Shown in pieces: positions 46,136-53,999 of a stretch of 64,000 bases of DNA. The stretch lies in assembly GCF_013778505.1 (NCBI RefSeq), contig NZ_JAAOWU010000022.1, positions 24,666-88,665 on the forward strand, read 5' to 3'. The notes beneath the pieces were generated by a model. The model made no database searches. It had not been told where the DNA came from and saw only the letters and a list, made by a program, of their open reading frames with translations. How positions within the stretch are numbered: position 1 is the stretch's first letter; the number at the start of each line of letters is the position of its first letter. The DNA is from Pseudomonas sivasensis (GTDB lineage Bacteria; Pseudomonadota; Gammaproteobacteria; Pseudomonadales; Pseudomonadaceae). A program made the translations under genes and the position numbers.

Positions 46136-47308
46136 ATGGCTCAGCCCTACAGTGCGCGCAGTCGCGCCATCGAACCTTTTCATGTCATGGCGTTGCTCGC
46201 GCGGGCCAATGAGCTGCAGGCCGCCGGCAATGACGTGATTCACCTGGAAATCGGCGAGCCCGATTTCACAACGGCGGAGCCGATCATCCAGGCCGGTCAG
46301 GCGGCGCTCGCCAATGGCAAGACTCGCTATACCGCAGCCCGAGGCCTGCCAGAATTGCGTGAAGCCATCAGCGGTTTCTACCAGCAGCGCTACGGGTTGA
46401 ATGTAGATCCCGAGCGTATTCTGGTCACTCCGGGAGGTTCTGGCGCGTTGTTGCTGGCCAGCAGCCTGCTGGTGGACCCAGGCAAGCATTGGCTGCTGGC
46501 AGACCCGGGTTATCCCTGTAACCGACACTTCCTGCGCTTGGTGGAAGGCGCCGCGCAACTGGTGCCGGTAGGCCCTGAAGTGCGTTATCAACTGACTGCT
46601 GACCTAGTGGCCAGATACTGGGATCAAGACAGCGTGGGCGCGTTGGTTGCCTCCCCTGCAAATCCCACCGGCACGATCCTCACGCGCGATGAATTAGCCG
46701 GGCTTTCCGAAGCAATCAAGGCGCGTAACGGCCATTTGGTGGTGGATGAGATCTATCACGGCCTAACCTACGGCACTGATGCCGCCAGCGTGCTGGAGGT
46801 CGATGATGACGCCTTCGTCCTGAATAGTTTTTCGAAGTATTTCGGCATGACCGGCTGGCGGCTGGGTTGGCTCGTGGCGCCGCCGGCTGCAGTGAGTGAA
46901 TTGGAGAAGCTGGCGCAAAACCTTTATATCAGTGCGCCGAGCATGGCCCAATATGCGGCGCTCGCCTGCTTTACCCCGCAAACATTGAGCATTTTGGAGG
47001 AGCGTCGTGCCGAGTTTGGCCGTCGTCGCGACTTCCTGCTGCCCGCCTTACGCGAATTGGGCTTTGGCATTGCCGTAGAGCCGGAAGGGGCGTTCTATTT
47101 GTACGCCGATATCAGCGCATTCGGCGGTGATGCCTTCGCGTTTTGCCGGCACTTTCTCGAAACCGAGCATGTTGCGTTTACGCCCGGCTTAGATTTTGGT
47201 CGCTATCAAGCGGGCCATCATGTGCGTTTTGCCTACACGCAAAACCTCGATCGGTTACAGGAAGCGGTGGAACGCATCGCCCGTGGCTTGCGGAGCTGGC
47301 AAGGCTGA
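46136..47308 (+). CDS. PLP-dependent aminotransferase, class I/II
   Basis: Fold-type I aminotransferase of the aspartate/alanine aminotransferase superfamily, 390 residues. Seen are the N-terminal HLEIGEPDF, the GGSGALLLASSLLV cofactor helix, the SPANPTGTIL asparagine motif, VVDEIYHGLTYG, and the catalytic lysine K234 in NSFSKYFGMTGWRLGW. The C-terminal HHVRFAYT carries the substrate-binding arginine. The amino donor and acceptor cannot be read from sequence. Its stop codon overlaps the sfsA start by one base. Confidence 0.92.
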   Translation: MAQPYSARSRAIEPFHVMALLARANELQAAGNDVIHLEIGEPDFTTAEPIIQAGQAALANGKTRYTAARGLPELREAISGFYQQRYGLNVDPERILVTPGGSGALLLASSLLVDPGKHWLLADPGYPCNRHFLRLVEGAAQLVPVGPEVRYQLTADLVARYWDQDSVGALVASPANPTGTILTRDELAGLSEAIKARNGHLVVDEIYHGLTYGTDAASVLEVDDDAFVLNSFSKYFGMTGWRLGWLVAPPAAVSELEKLAQNLYISAPSMAQYAALACFTPQTLSILEERRAEFGRRRDFLLPALRELGFGIAVEPEGAFYLYADISAFGGDAFAFCRHFLETEHVAFTPGLDFGRYQAGHHVRFAYTQNLDRLQEAVERIARGLRSWQG

Positions 47309-48018
47309 TGCGCTTTTATCCTCCCCTCGAAGAAGGTCGACTGATTCGCCGATACAAGCGTTTTCTCACCGATATCGAAACTGTTACCGGCGAGTTGTTG
47401 ACTATTCACTGCCCAAACACCGGTTCCATGCTTAATTGCATGGTGGAAGGCGGGCAAGTTTGGTTCAGTCGCTCCAACGACCCCAAGCGTAAGCTGCCCG
47501 GCACCTGGGAGATTGCCGAAACGCCTCAGGGCCGTTTGGCGTGCGTGAACACGGCGCGCGCCAATCAGTTGGTCGAAGAGGCGTTACTGGCTGGTGTGAT
47601 CACGGAGCTCAATGGCTTTACCGCACTGAAGCGCGAAGTGCCTTACGGTCAGGAGAAAAGCCGTATCGACTTTCGGCTGGAGTATCCAGAGGGTGCGGCC
47701 TATGTCGAAGTCAAAAGCGTCACCCTAGGCTTTGATAACACCCGGGTTGCCGCCTTCCCCGACGCAGTGACCCAGCGTGGCGCCAAGCATCTGCGGGAGC
47801 TGGCCCACTTGGCGCGCGAAGGTGTGCGAGCGGTGCAGTTGTACTGCGTCAACCTCTCCGGGATTGACGCCGTGCGCCCAGCTTCGGAAATCGATGCTTT
47901 CTATGGCGCTGCCTTGCGTGAGACTAAAGCTGCTGGAGTGGAAGTATTGGCGTACGGCGTGCGCGTGACGTCCGAGGAAATTTGCGTGGATCGCCGGTTG
48001 GACGTGCTGCTCGATTAG
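47308..48018 (+). CDS. sfsA: Sugar fermentation stimulation protein SfsA
   Basis: Nuclease-fold, DNA-binding protein of unclear physiological role, named for maltose metabolism in E. coli. The 236-residue product begins MRFYPPLEEGRLIRRYKRF, contains HCPNTGSM, and the nuclease-like core IDFRLEY ... AYVEVKSVTLG (conserved D...EVK). ATG overlaps the previous stop (TGATG), showing coupled translation; a longer frame inside the aminotransferase is not used. Its stop overlaps that of the convergent Rieske gene. Confidence 0.93.
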   Translation: MRFYPPLEEGRLIRRYKRFLTDIETVTGELLTIHCPNTGSMLNCMVEGGQVWFSRSNDPKRKLPGTWEIAETPQGRLACVNTARANQLVEEALLAGVITELNGFTALKREVPYGQEKSRIDFRLEYPEGAAYVEVKSVTLGFDNTRVAAFPDAVTQRGAKHLRELAHLAREGVRAVQLYCVNLSGIDAVRPASEIDAFYGAALRETKAAGVEVLAYGVRVTSEEICVDRRLDVLLD

Positions 48019-48332
48019 AGCTCTACCCACAGGCCCTGTTCGTCTTCGCGACCGCGCAGGGCTTGTAGGCTTTTACCGGAGCACGGCCCGGCAATGCACT
48101 CACCGCTTTCGATCAGGAACAGAGCGCCGTGGGTGGCGCATTGGATCAGACTGGCGCTCTCGTCTAGGAACTTATCGGGTTGCCATTCAAGCGGTATGCC
48201 GCGATGAGGGCAGCGGTTGATATAGAAGTAGGCAATGCCGTCCCGGCGTACCGCGAATAATTTGCAACCATCGATTTCAAAACCGAGGCTGCTGTCTGGC
48301 GCGAGGCTAGAGGAGGGGCAGAGAAACTTCAT
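48015..48332 (-). CDS. Rieske [2Fe-2S] ferredoxin-like protein
   Basis: A 105-residue cytoplasmic protein made of one Rieske domain; the iron-sulfur ligands are the CPH of INRCPHRGIPLEW and the CATH of IQCATHGALF. There is no signal peptide or membrane anchor, so it is a soluble electron carrier or accessory protein with unknown partner. The gene is convergent with sfsA (stops overlap by 4 bases) and divergent from phuT, sharing the iron-responsive intergenic region, so it may also be iron-controlled. Confidence 0.88.
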   Translation of the reverse strand: MKFLCPSSSLAPDSSLGFEIDGCKLFAVRRDGIAYFYINRCPHRGIPLEWQPDKFLDESASLIQCATHGALFLIESGECIAGPCSGKSLQALRGREDEQGLWVEL

Positions 48333-48349
48333 TTCAATCCTTAAGTGCC

Positions 48350-48383
48350 TTGACGTTCAAATGCAAACAATTATCAAATGCAG
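48350..48383 (+). promoter_or_regulatory. Fur-box promoter of phuTUV
   Basis: TTGACG (48350-48355), a 16-base spacer and TATCAA (48372-48377) form a candidate promoter, covered by AATGCAAACAATTATCAAATGCA, which resembles Pseudomonas Fur boxes of the TGCAAAT-N-ATTTGCA type. Repression by Fur-Fe2+ would fit heme uptake. The leader to phuT is about 100 bases. Confidence 0.6.
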
Positions 48384-48487
48384 GCTCGCCCGTTAGCTGA
48401 CTGGGTGCTCAGTTCGATGCATGGCAGGGGGTAACTGTCACATCAATGAGTGCCCGAAAGGCCCCGCCTTAGGAAGGAAACCCTGTT

Positions 48488-49366
48488 ATGCGCCTGAGTG
48501 CCAGCGCTATTGCGCTTGTTGTCGGATTGCTGGTCAACCCTGGGGCGCACGCCTCTGAACTGCCACAGCGTTGGGTGAGTGCCGGTGGGGCGCTGTCGGA
48601 GTGGGTGGCGGCTCTGGGCGGTGAGCCGAAGTTGGTCGGCGTGGATACCACGAGCCAGCATCCAGAGTCTCTAAAAACGTTGCCAAGTATTGGCTATCAG
48701 CGGCAGTTGTCGTCCGAAGGCATTCTCAGCCTGCGCCCGCAGGTGCTGGTAGGCACTGAAGAGATGGGCCCGCCGCCGGTACTGGCGCAGATTCGCAGCG
48801 CGGGGGTTCGGGTTGAAATGTTCTCGGCGCAGCCGGATTTACCGACCTTGAAAGGCAACCTTCAGCACTTGGGCAAGTTGCTGGGTGATGAGGCTAAAGC
48901 CGACGAATTGTTTACCCGGTACGAGAATGCCCTTAGTCAGCAGAAAAGTTGGGTCGCGAAGGCCCAGGCTTCCCAAAAGACCCCTGGTGTATTGCTACTG
49001 ATCGGTCACGCTGGCGGCAAGCCGCTGATCGCAGGCAAGGACACGGCCGGAGATTGGATGGTGCAGCAGGCGGGCGGTAAAAACCTGGCCACGCACACCG
49101 GTTACAAGCCGTTTTCGGTGGAGTCGTTGGCAGGGTTGAGCCCGGATGTACTGGTATTCGCTGACCGTGCCCTCACAGGTGATGCGGCCCGTGCGGCGCT
49201 GTTCAAAGAGAATCCTATCTTGGCGTCGACGCCAGCCGCCAAGAGTGGACGTGTATTTGAGCTGGACCCGACATTGTTGGTGGGAGGGCTCGGGCCGCGC
49301 CTGCCGCAAAGCCTGGTGAAGTTGTCCGCCGGGTTATATCCGGCCCAGGCTAAACCAGCCCTATGA
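48488..49366 (+). CDS. phuT: Periplasmic heme-binding protein
   Basis: Captures heme in the periplasm and passes it to PhuUV. The 292-residue protein has a signal peptide (LSASAIALVVGLLVNPGAHA, cut near residue 22) and the class III solute-binding fold: RWVSAGGALSEWVAALGGEPKLVGVD at the start, a long linking helix, and VLLLIGHAGGKPLIAGKDTAGDWM typical of HmuT/PhuT. AGGAAGGAAA precedes the ATG. It overlaps phuU by 4 bases. Confidence 0.94.
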   Translation: MRLSASAIALVVGLLVNPGAHASELPQRWVSAGGALSEWVAALGGEPKLVGVDTTSQHPESLKTLPSIGYQRQLSSEGILSLRPQVLVGTEEMGPPPVLAQIRSAGVRVEMFSAQPDLPTLKGNLQHLGKLLGDEAKADELFTRYENALSQQKSWVAKAQASQKTPGVLLLIGHAGGKPLIAGKDTAGDWMVQQAGGKNLATHTGYKPFSVESLAGLSPDVLVFADRALTGDAARAALFKENPILASTPAAKSGRVFELDPTLLVGGLGPRLPQSLVKLSAGLYPAQAKPAL

Positions 49367-50400
49367 CCACGCTGGTTAAGTCAAAAACGCTGTTTATCGG
49401 GCTGACGCTGTTGTGTGTGTTGGCGATCTGGCTTTCGTTGGCGTTGGGGCCGGTGAGCCTGCCGTTGCTCGACACGCTTAAGGCGGCTTTGCGTTTGGTC
49501 GGCGTGCCAATTGAAGCGCAGGGCTTGGAGCAGGCCGAGCTTATTCTTGGGCAGATTCGTTTGCCGCGTACCTTGCTGGGCCTGGCGGTGGGCGGCGTAT
49601 TGGCATTGTCGGGCGTCGCCATGCAAGGGCTGTTTCGCAACCCGTTGGCCGATCCGGGACTGGTGGGGGTGTCGAGTGGTGCGGCGCTCGGGGCCGCCGT
49701 CGCCATCGTCGGTGGTGCGTTTTTTGGTGGTTTGCCGGATGCATTCGGGCCGTATCTCCTGTCGCTGTGCGCATTTCTTGGCGGGTTGGGCGTTACCGCG
49801 CTGGTCTATCGACTGGGGCGGCGTAATGGCCAGACCAATGTGGCGACGATGCTGCTCGCCGGTATTGCCCTCACTGCGCTGGCCGGCTCGGCGGTGGGCC
49901 TTTTTACTTACTTGGCTGACGACGCCACCCTGCGGACCCTGGCGTTCTGGAACTTGGGCAGCCTCAACGGCGCGAGCTATTCCCGCCTGTGGCCGTTGTT
50001 GATGGTCAGCGCGGGTGTGGCGCTGTGGTTACCGCGCCGGGCGAAGGCACTGAATGCGCTGCTGCTCGGTGAGTCCGAGGCCAGTCACCTGGGTATTGAT
50101 GTCGAAGCACTCAAGCGCGAGTTGGTGTTCTGCACCGCATTAGGTGTCGGCGCGGCGGTCGCGGCAGCCGGAATGATTGGTTTTGTGGGGCTGGTGGTGC
50201 CGCATCTGGTCAGATTGCTCGCTGGGCCTGATCACCGCGTGTTACTTCCGGCTTCAATTTTGGCGGGCGCGAGTCTGCTGCTGTTAGCTGACTTGGTCGC
50301 ACGGCTGGCTTTGGCGCCCGCGGAGTTGCCGATTGGGATTGTGACGGCGTTCATTGGTGCGCCGTTTTTTCTTTACCTGTTGTTACGGGGGCGTGCCTGA
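49363..50400 (+). CDS. phuU: Heme ABC transporter permease
   Basis: Inner-membrane channel of the heme importer, FecCD family, 345 residues with about 9-10 membrane helices. Family marks are RLPRTLLGLAVGGVLALSGVAMQGLFRNPLADPGLVGVSSGAALGA in segments and GMIGFVGLVVPHLVR near the end, the ATPase-contact loop. ATGA overlap with phuT and TGATG overlap with phuV show a tightly coupled operon. Confidence 0.95.
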   Translation: MTTLVKSKTLFIGLTLLCVLAIWLSLALGPVSLPLLDTLKAALRLVGVPIEAQGLEQAELILGQIRLPRTLLGLAVGGVLALSGVAMQGLFRNPLADPGLVGVSSGAALGAAVAIVGGAFFGGLPDAFGPYLLSLCAFLGGLGVTALVYRLGRRNGQTNVATMLLAGIALTALAGSAVGLFTYLADDATLRTLAFWNLGSLNGASYSRLWPLLMVSAGVALWLPRRAKALNALLLGESEASHLGIDVEALKRELVFCTALGVGAAVAAAGMIGFVGLVVPHLVRLLAGPDHRVLLPASILAGASLLLLADLVARLALAPAELPIGIVTAFIGAPFFLYLLLRGRA

Positions 50401-51167
50401 TGCTGCGTGTTGAAAACCTGCAGATCAGCCGCGGTCGAAAAACCGTGTTGGAGGATGTCACTTTGGACTTGCTGCCAGGCGAAGTGCTCGGCGTGCTGGG
50501 CCCCAATGGCGCCGGCAAAAGCACGTTGCTGGGGGCGTTGTGCGGTGAGTTGCATCCCGATCACGGCAAGGTCTGGCTGGGGCAGCAGGCGCTGAGAGAC
50601 TGGAGCGGATCGCAGCGCGCCCAGCGACTGGCGGTGTTGCCACAAACCTCGACCCTGGACTTTGCATTCCGCGTAGAGGAAGTCGTCGGGATGGGGCGTC
50701 TGCCCTATCAGACCGGACGCGTGCGGGATGACGAAATCATCGATGCAGCCTTGCAAGCAGCAGATGTTGCGCACTTGAGCGGTCGCAGCTACCTGGCGTT
50801 ATCCGGTGGCGAGCGCCAGCGCGTGCACTTGGCGCGGGTGCTGGCGCAGCTATGGCCGGGGGAGGAGGGGCAGACGTTGCTGCTGGATGAGCCTACGTCA
50901 ATGTTGGATCCCCTGCACCAGCACACGACTTTGCAAACTATTCGGACTTTCGCAGATCGGGGCGCGGCGGTGCTGGTGATCCTCCATGATCTGAATCTGG
51001 CGGCGCGCTACTGTGATCGTATTCTGCTGCTTGACGGGGGGCGCCCCCACGCTCTGGATACGCCCGTGCGGGTGCTGCGTCCAGAACCGCTTAAAGCCGT
51101 GTTTGGTTTGGATGTGCTGGTACAGCCACACCCGGAGCGCGGGCATCCGCTGATCATTGCGCGTTAA
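50400..51167 (+). CDS. phuV: Heme ABC transporter ATP-binding protein
   Basis: ATPase of the heme importer, 255 residues, HmuV type. Walker A GPNGAGKS, Q-loop LPQTSTLDFAF, signature LSGGERQRVHLARVL, Walker B TLLLDEPTSMLD and the switch H in ILHDLNLA are all present. One-base overlap with phuU. No outer-membrane receptor (phuR) or heme oxygenase-delivery protein (phuS) is adjacent. A PrrF-type RNA converges from the right. Confidence 0.96.
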   Translation: MLRVENLQISRGRKTVLEDVTLDLLPGEVLGVLGPNGAGKSTLLGALCGELHPDHGKVWLGQQALRDWSGSQRAQRLAVLPQTSTLDFAFRVEEVVGMGRLPYQTGRVRDDEIIDAALQAADVAHLSGRSYLALSGGERQRVHLARVLAQLWPGEEGQTLLLDEPTSMLDPLHQHTTLQTIRTFADRGAAVLVILHDLNLAARYCDRILLLDGGRPHALDTPVRVLRPEPLKAVFGLDVLVQPHPERGHPLIIAR

Positions 51168-51186
51168 AGTCTGCTTTCTTACAGAC

Positions 51187-51218
51187 AAAAAAAGACCCGG
51201 CAAGAGCCGGGTCAAATA
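51187..51218 (-). terminator. Terminator of the PrrF-type RNA
   Basis: Minus strand GACCCGGC-TCTT-GCCGGGTC followed by seven T. It also lies 20 bases after the convergent phuV stop. Confidence 0.9.
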
Positions 51219-51299
51219 ACCGTGATTAGCCTGATGAGGAGATAATCTGAGAGTCCGAACCAATGGTCTTTCAGTTATCGGCTGATCTCGCGACCAGTT
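51187..51299 (-). ncRNA. prrF: Iron-responsive small RNA PrrF
   Basis: Functional counterpart of E. coli RyhB: made when iron is scarce, it blocks mRNAs of iron-containing proteins. On the minus strand the RNA would begin AACTGGTCGCGAGATCAGCC and contain ATTATCTCCTCATCAGGC and TAATCACGG, which I recognise as the conserved PrrF 5' end and seed core, ending in a strong terminator; length about 113 bases, near the known 110-116. A Fur-box promoter lies at the right distance. P. aeruginosa has two tandem copies next to the phu region; here there is one copy, as expected for the P. fluorescens group where the copies are dispersed. Confidence 0.92.
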
Positions 51300-51301
51300 G
51301 T

Positions 51302-51333
51302 GATAATCATAACGATTCTCATTTGAGAGTCAA
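51302..51333 (-). promoter_or_regulatory. Promoter and Fur box of prrF
   Basis: Minus-strand TTGACT (51328-51333), 16-base spacer and TATGAT (51306-51311) place the start at about 51299. GATAATCATAACGATTCTC (51302-51320, + strand) matches the 19-bp Fur consensus at 15 positions and overlaps the -10, so Fur would block the polymerase. Confidence 0.88.
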
Positions 51334-51411
51334 CAATTGTTTTTACGTGACCATCCGCTTTCCTTAAACAGATGTTCGAAACCTACGTAAATATTGAGTG
51401 TTTTGGTCGAT

Positions 51412-51684
51412 CTAATTCTTCTGGCGCGTTGAGATTGCATCCAGTTGCCGGTTCAACGCTTCCTTACGCTCAACGGGGATGTCGTTCCAGTGCACATCCA
51501 TCAGCGCCCCTTCGATGGCATACAGCAAAACTTTCGATGCGCGGAAGCCGCGAGTCCTTACAGCTCGATACGCATCGACCGCGCCCAAGCGCCGCAAGTC
51601 GGACGCGCTGTGGATGCCCACCGCATGCAGCCACTGCGCTGACGTCTTGCCAAGGTTTTTCAGGTGTTGCAGCTCATCGTTCAT
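51412..51684 (-). CDS. TfoX/Sxy C-terminal domain protein
   Basis: A 90-residue protein consisting only of the TfoX C-terminal helix-hairpin-helix-type domain (LKNLGKTSAQWLHAVGIHSASDLRRLGAVDAYRAVRTRG). In full TfoX/Sxy proteins this domain accompanies a competence-regulator domain; here it stands alone. AAGGAGG stands 4 bases before the ATG; the TTG one codon earlier is too close. It lies between prrF and a pentapeptide protein, as an independent gene. Function unknown. Confidence 0.85.
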   Translation of the reverse strand: MNDELQHLKNLGKTSAQWLHAVGIHSASDLRRLGAVDAYRAVRTRGFRASKVLLYAIEGALMDVHWNDIPVERKEALNRQLDAISTRQKN

Positions 51685-51847
51685 CAAGCCTCCTTGCGAC
51701 GGCCGAATGGTGCGGTGGGTATTCGTGACCAGGCAAGCCTGAACAGGAGTGTAGCGTTCAGTAGGAAAAGCGTGGTTCTTTGGTCCGAAACGGCCAAAAA
51801 GCTTATAAGAATGGCGCGGGGATTTTGACGGTGAGCAGGCGTGAGCT

Positions 51848-51874
51848 GCCCGCTACACGTTGCACGTAGCGGGC
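51848..51874. terminator. Hairpin between the pentapeptide and TfoX-like genes
   Basis: GCCCGCTAC and GTAGCGGGC form a 9-bp stem, 13 bases after the pentapeptide-gene stop on the minus strand. No T-run follows. Confidence 0.55.
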
Positions 51875-51886
51875 TTGAGGCGTGTG

Positions 51887-52231
51887 TTACTTGGTACGGT
51901 AGCGCAGACGCGTGCCGAAGTTGACCGACATGAGAATTTCGTCGGCGGTCAACTCAGGCGGAAAGTAAGTGCCCGAAATCTGCGCATGGGCCAGGCTGGC
52001 GCCCTCCAGCGAACAGTCGCGCAAATCCAACCCGCGCAAGTCGGTGGAGCGGAAATACGCGTCGGTAAAATCTACGCCGGTGACATTCAGCTCGCGTAAG
52101 TCCAGCCCACGGAAGTCGCCTCCGCGCATGTCGATAGCGCCGTCTTTCGGACGCTCCTGGTTGAAACCGCGAACATCGTCTTTATGCAGGAGCGAGTAGA
52201 GCGGGGTATCAAGAAGCTTGGGCTGACTCAT
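51887..52231 (-). CDS. Pentapeptide repeat protein
   Basis: A 114-residue protein with about eight pentapeptide A(D/N)LXX-type repeats between residues 38 and 85 (DFRGLDLREL, DFTDAYFRSTDLRGLDLRDCSLEGASL), which form a short right-handed beta-helix. It is shorter than the DNA-mimic pentapeptide proteins that protect gyrase, so that role cannot be claimed. AGGAG stands 8 bases before the ATG and a TATAAT (minus strand, + 52263-52268) lies upstream. Function unknown. Confidence 0.85.
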   Translation of the reverse strand: MSQPKLLDTPLYSLLHKDDVRGFNQERPKDGAIDMRGGDFRGLDLRELNVTGVDFTDAYFRSTDLRGLDLRDCSLEGASLAHAQISGTYFPPELTADEILMSVNFGTRLRYRTK

Positions 52232-52324
52232 GACAACGAACTCCTGTTGGATTTATGGCGCCATTATAGTGCCACTATTGCTCGGCCGTGCGCCCAAGTA
52301 GACGACACGACCAAGAAATTTTTC

Positions 52325-53881
52325 TTACAGGCCTGGCAAGCGCTGGCGAATTTGCGCGACCACCGCGTCGAGAGTCCCGCTTTGATTGGTCTCGACGCGT
52401 TTGCTCAGCAACAGTTCTTCAGCTGTGAGGGGGTCACGGTTGGCCTGCTGTGCTTCGATAACGGCCAGAGTAGCGTCGGACGGATCGTTTTTGTCTGCCT
52501 GACGTTGTGCCAGCCAACTGCTGATAACGGCCTGTGGTGCGTTGCAGTCCAGAATAAGGAAGGGCGCACCGGTGGCTTCGGCAACCTTGGCGGCGGCTTC
52601 ACGTTGTTCGCGTTTCAGGAAGGTGGCATCCAGTACCACCGGGAAGCCGGCGCGCAGCACGGTATCTGCGAGGTCGTTCAAACGAGCGTAGGTTGCTGTG
52701 CTGGCGTCGGCTGCATAGATACCGGCCTGCAGCGTGTTTTCCACTTGCTGCTCGCCGAATAGGCGTTTGCGTTCCACGTCCGACCGCAGGCGCACGGCAC
52801 CAAGCGCTTCCACGAGGCGCATGGATACGTGGCTTTTGCCCACAGCCGAGACGCCGTGGGTAATCGCCAGGAAGCGTGAAGGAATAGTGCTGTAGCTTTC
52901 TGCCAGGTTCGCGTAGTTGCGGTACTGGCGCAGAGTGGTGGCGCGTTGTACCGGGCTTGCTTCGCTCGGCATGCTGAACAACGACACCTTGGCGCGTACC
53001 AGGGCGCGGTAGGCTTTATAGAAGTTCAGCACTTCAAGGCCCTGATAGTCGCCGGTCAGTTCCAGGTATTGGCTGATGAAGCGGCGGGCCAGGGACTTGA
53101 GTCCGCGGTCTTCCAGGTCCATTGCCAGGAAGCCGGTGTCGGCATACACGTCGGTGAAGCGAAACGGTTCGTTAAACTCGATGCAGTCGAAAATCACCAC
53201 TTGGCCGTCAATCAAGGTGGCGTTACCGAGGTGGATATCACCGTGGCATTCGCGGGTGAAACCGTCGAGCTTGCGCTGTGCCAGCAGTGGCTTGAGGCGT
53301 TCGAAGCTGCTTTCGGCCCAGGCTTGCAAGGCTTCGAGTTGAACCAGGTCTGCCTTATCGCTTAGGAACGGACGGATCTGGTCGAAGTTCTGCCGTACAG
53401 GTGCCATCACTTCGTCAGGAGTGCCAGCCGGATGCGTTTGCGGGACTTTCGGTGCCGTGAGATGGAAGTGTGCAATTTGCTTGGCCATTTCATCAATGTG
53501 CGCTGCAGTCAGTTCGCCATTGGCTTGCAGGGTGCTGAGCAGTTGGCTTTGCGGGAACTGGCGCATCTTTAGTGCGTATTCGATCACCGGGCCGTCGCCG
53601 CCCAATTGAGGCGCTTCGGCAGTGCCGGTAATCGGCAACACGTCCAGATACAAATCGTTCGTCAGACGCTGGTTCAGACGCAGTTCTTCGTTGCAGAAGT
53701 GTTTGCGCTTTTCCAGGTCGGTGAAGTCCAGAAACCCGAAATTCATCGGCTTTTTCAGTTTATAGGCGTAAGGGCCGGTCAATACGACCCATGAAATATG
53801 GGTCTCGATGACTTGGAACGCTTCAACCGGATGAGGGTACAAAGCCGGGTTTTGCAGGGCGGCGATCAGTGACTGGCTCAC
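52325..53881 (-). CDS. Two-domain phosphotransferase-like (APH) and P-loop kinase protein
   Basis: A 518-residue protein joining an aminoglycoside-phosphotransferase-like kinase half (residues 1-330; catalytic HGDIHLGNATLID and metal-binding FDCIEFN) to a C-terminal AAA/zeta-toxin-like P-loop kinase (Walker A GVSAVGKS around residue 345, then RSDVERKR and a later DATFLKREQR). This fusion is common in proteobacteria as a conserved hypothetical; substrates are unknown, and resistance activity should not be assumed. It is divergent from mrcB with 118 bases between. Confidence 0.85.
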   Translation of the reverse strand: MSQSLIAALQNPALYPHPVEAFQVIETHISWVVLTGPYAYKLKKPMNFGFLDFTDLEKRKHFCNEELRLNQRLTNDLYLDVLPITGTAEAPQLGGDGPVIEYALKMRQFPQSQLLSTLQANGELTAAHIDEMAKQIAHFHLTAPKVPQTHPAGTPDEVMAPVRQNFDQIRPFLSDKADLVQLEALQAWAESSFERLKPLLAQRKLDGFTRECHGDIHLGNATLIDGQVVIFDCIEFNEPFRFTDVYADTGFLAMDLEDRGLKSLARRFISQYLELTGDYQGLEVLNFYKAYRALVRAKVSLFSMPSEASPVQRATTLRQYRNYANLAESYSTIPSRFLAITHGVSAVGKSHVSMRLVEALGAVRLRSDVERKRLFGEQQVENTLQAGIYAADASTATYARLNDLADTVLRAGFPVVLDATFLKREQREAAAKVAEATGAPFLILDCNAPQAVISSWLAQRQADKNDPSDATLAVIEAQQANRDPLTAEELLLSKRVETNQSGTLDAVVAQIRQRLPGL

Positions 53882-53985
53882 GGGCGATCCTTCAGAGTCT
53901 GGGGGAAATCATGGCGCGCATTATGGCTGCTACGGACGGTCGTGCAAACCGCTGTCCGGCTCATGTTGATCATCAATAAAGTGCG

Positions 53986-53991
53986 TATAAT
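53986..53991 (+). promoter_or_regulatory. -10 element of mrcB, 8 bases before the start codon
   Basis: A perfect TATAAT ends at 53991 while the mrcB ATG begins at 54000. The start point would fall at about 53997-54000, giving a leaderless or nearly leaderless mRNA. The -35 region is weak (TTGATC at 14 bases or TGTTGA at 16 bases). No Shine-Dalgarno sequence precedes the ATG, in agreement. Confidence 0.6.
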
Positions 53992-53999
53992 CCGCCGCC

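Noticed and set aside
52255..52275. A -24/-12-like sequence (TGGCACTATAATGGC on the minus strand) upstream of the pentapeptide gene
   Set aside because: The GG-N10-GC spacing fits, but the -12 box is TGGC instead of TTGC and a TATAAT overlaps it; an ordinary sigma-70 promoter is simpler.
52325..53881. Reading the APH-like gene as an aminoglycoside resistance gene
   Set aside because: The kinase half is fused to a P-loop kinase and belongs to a widespread core-genome family; nothing points to mobile resistance.
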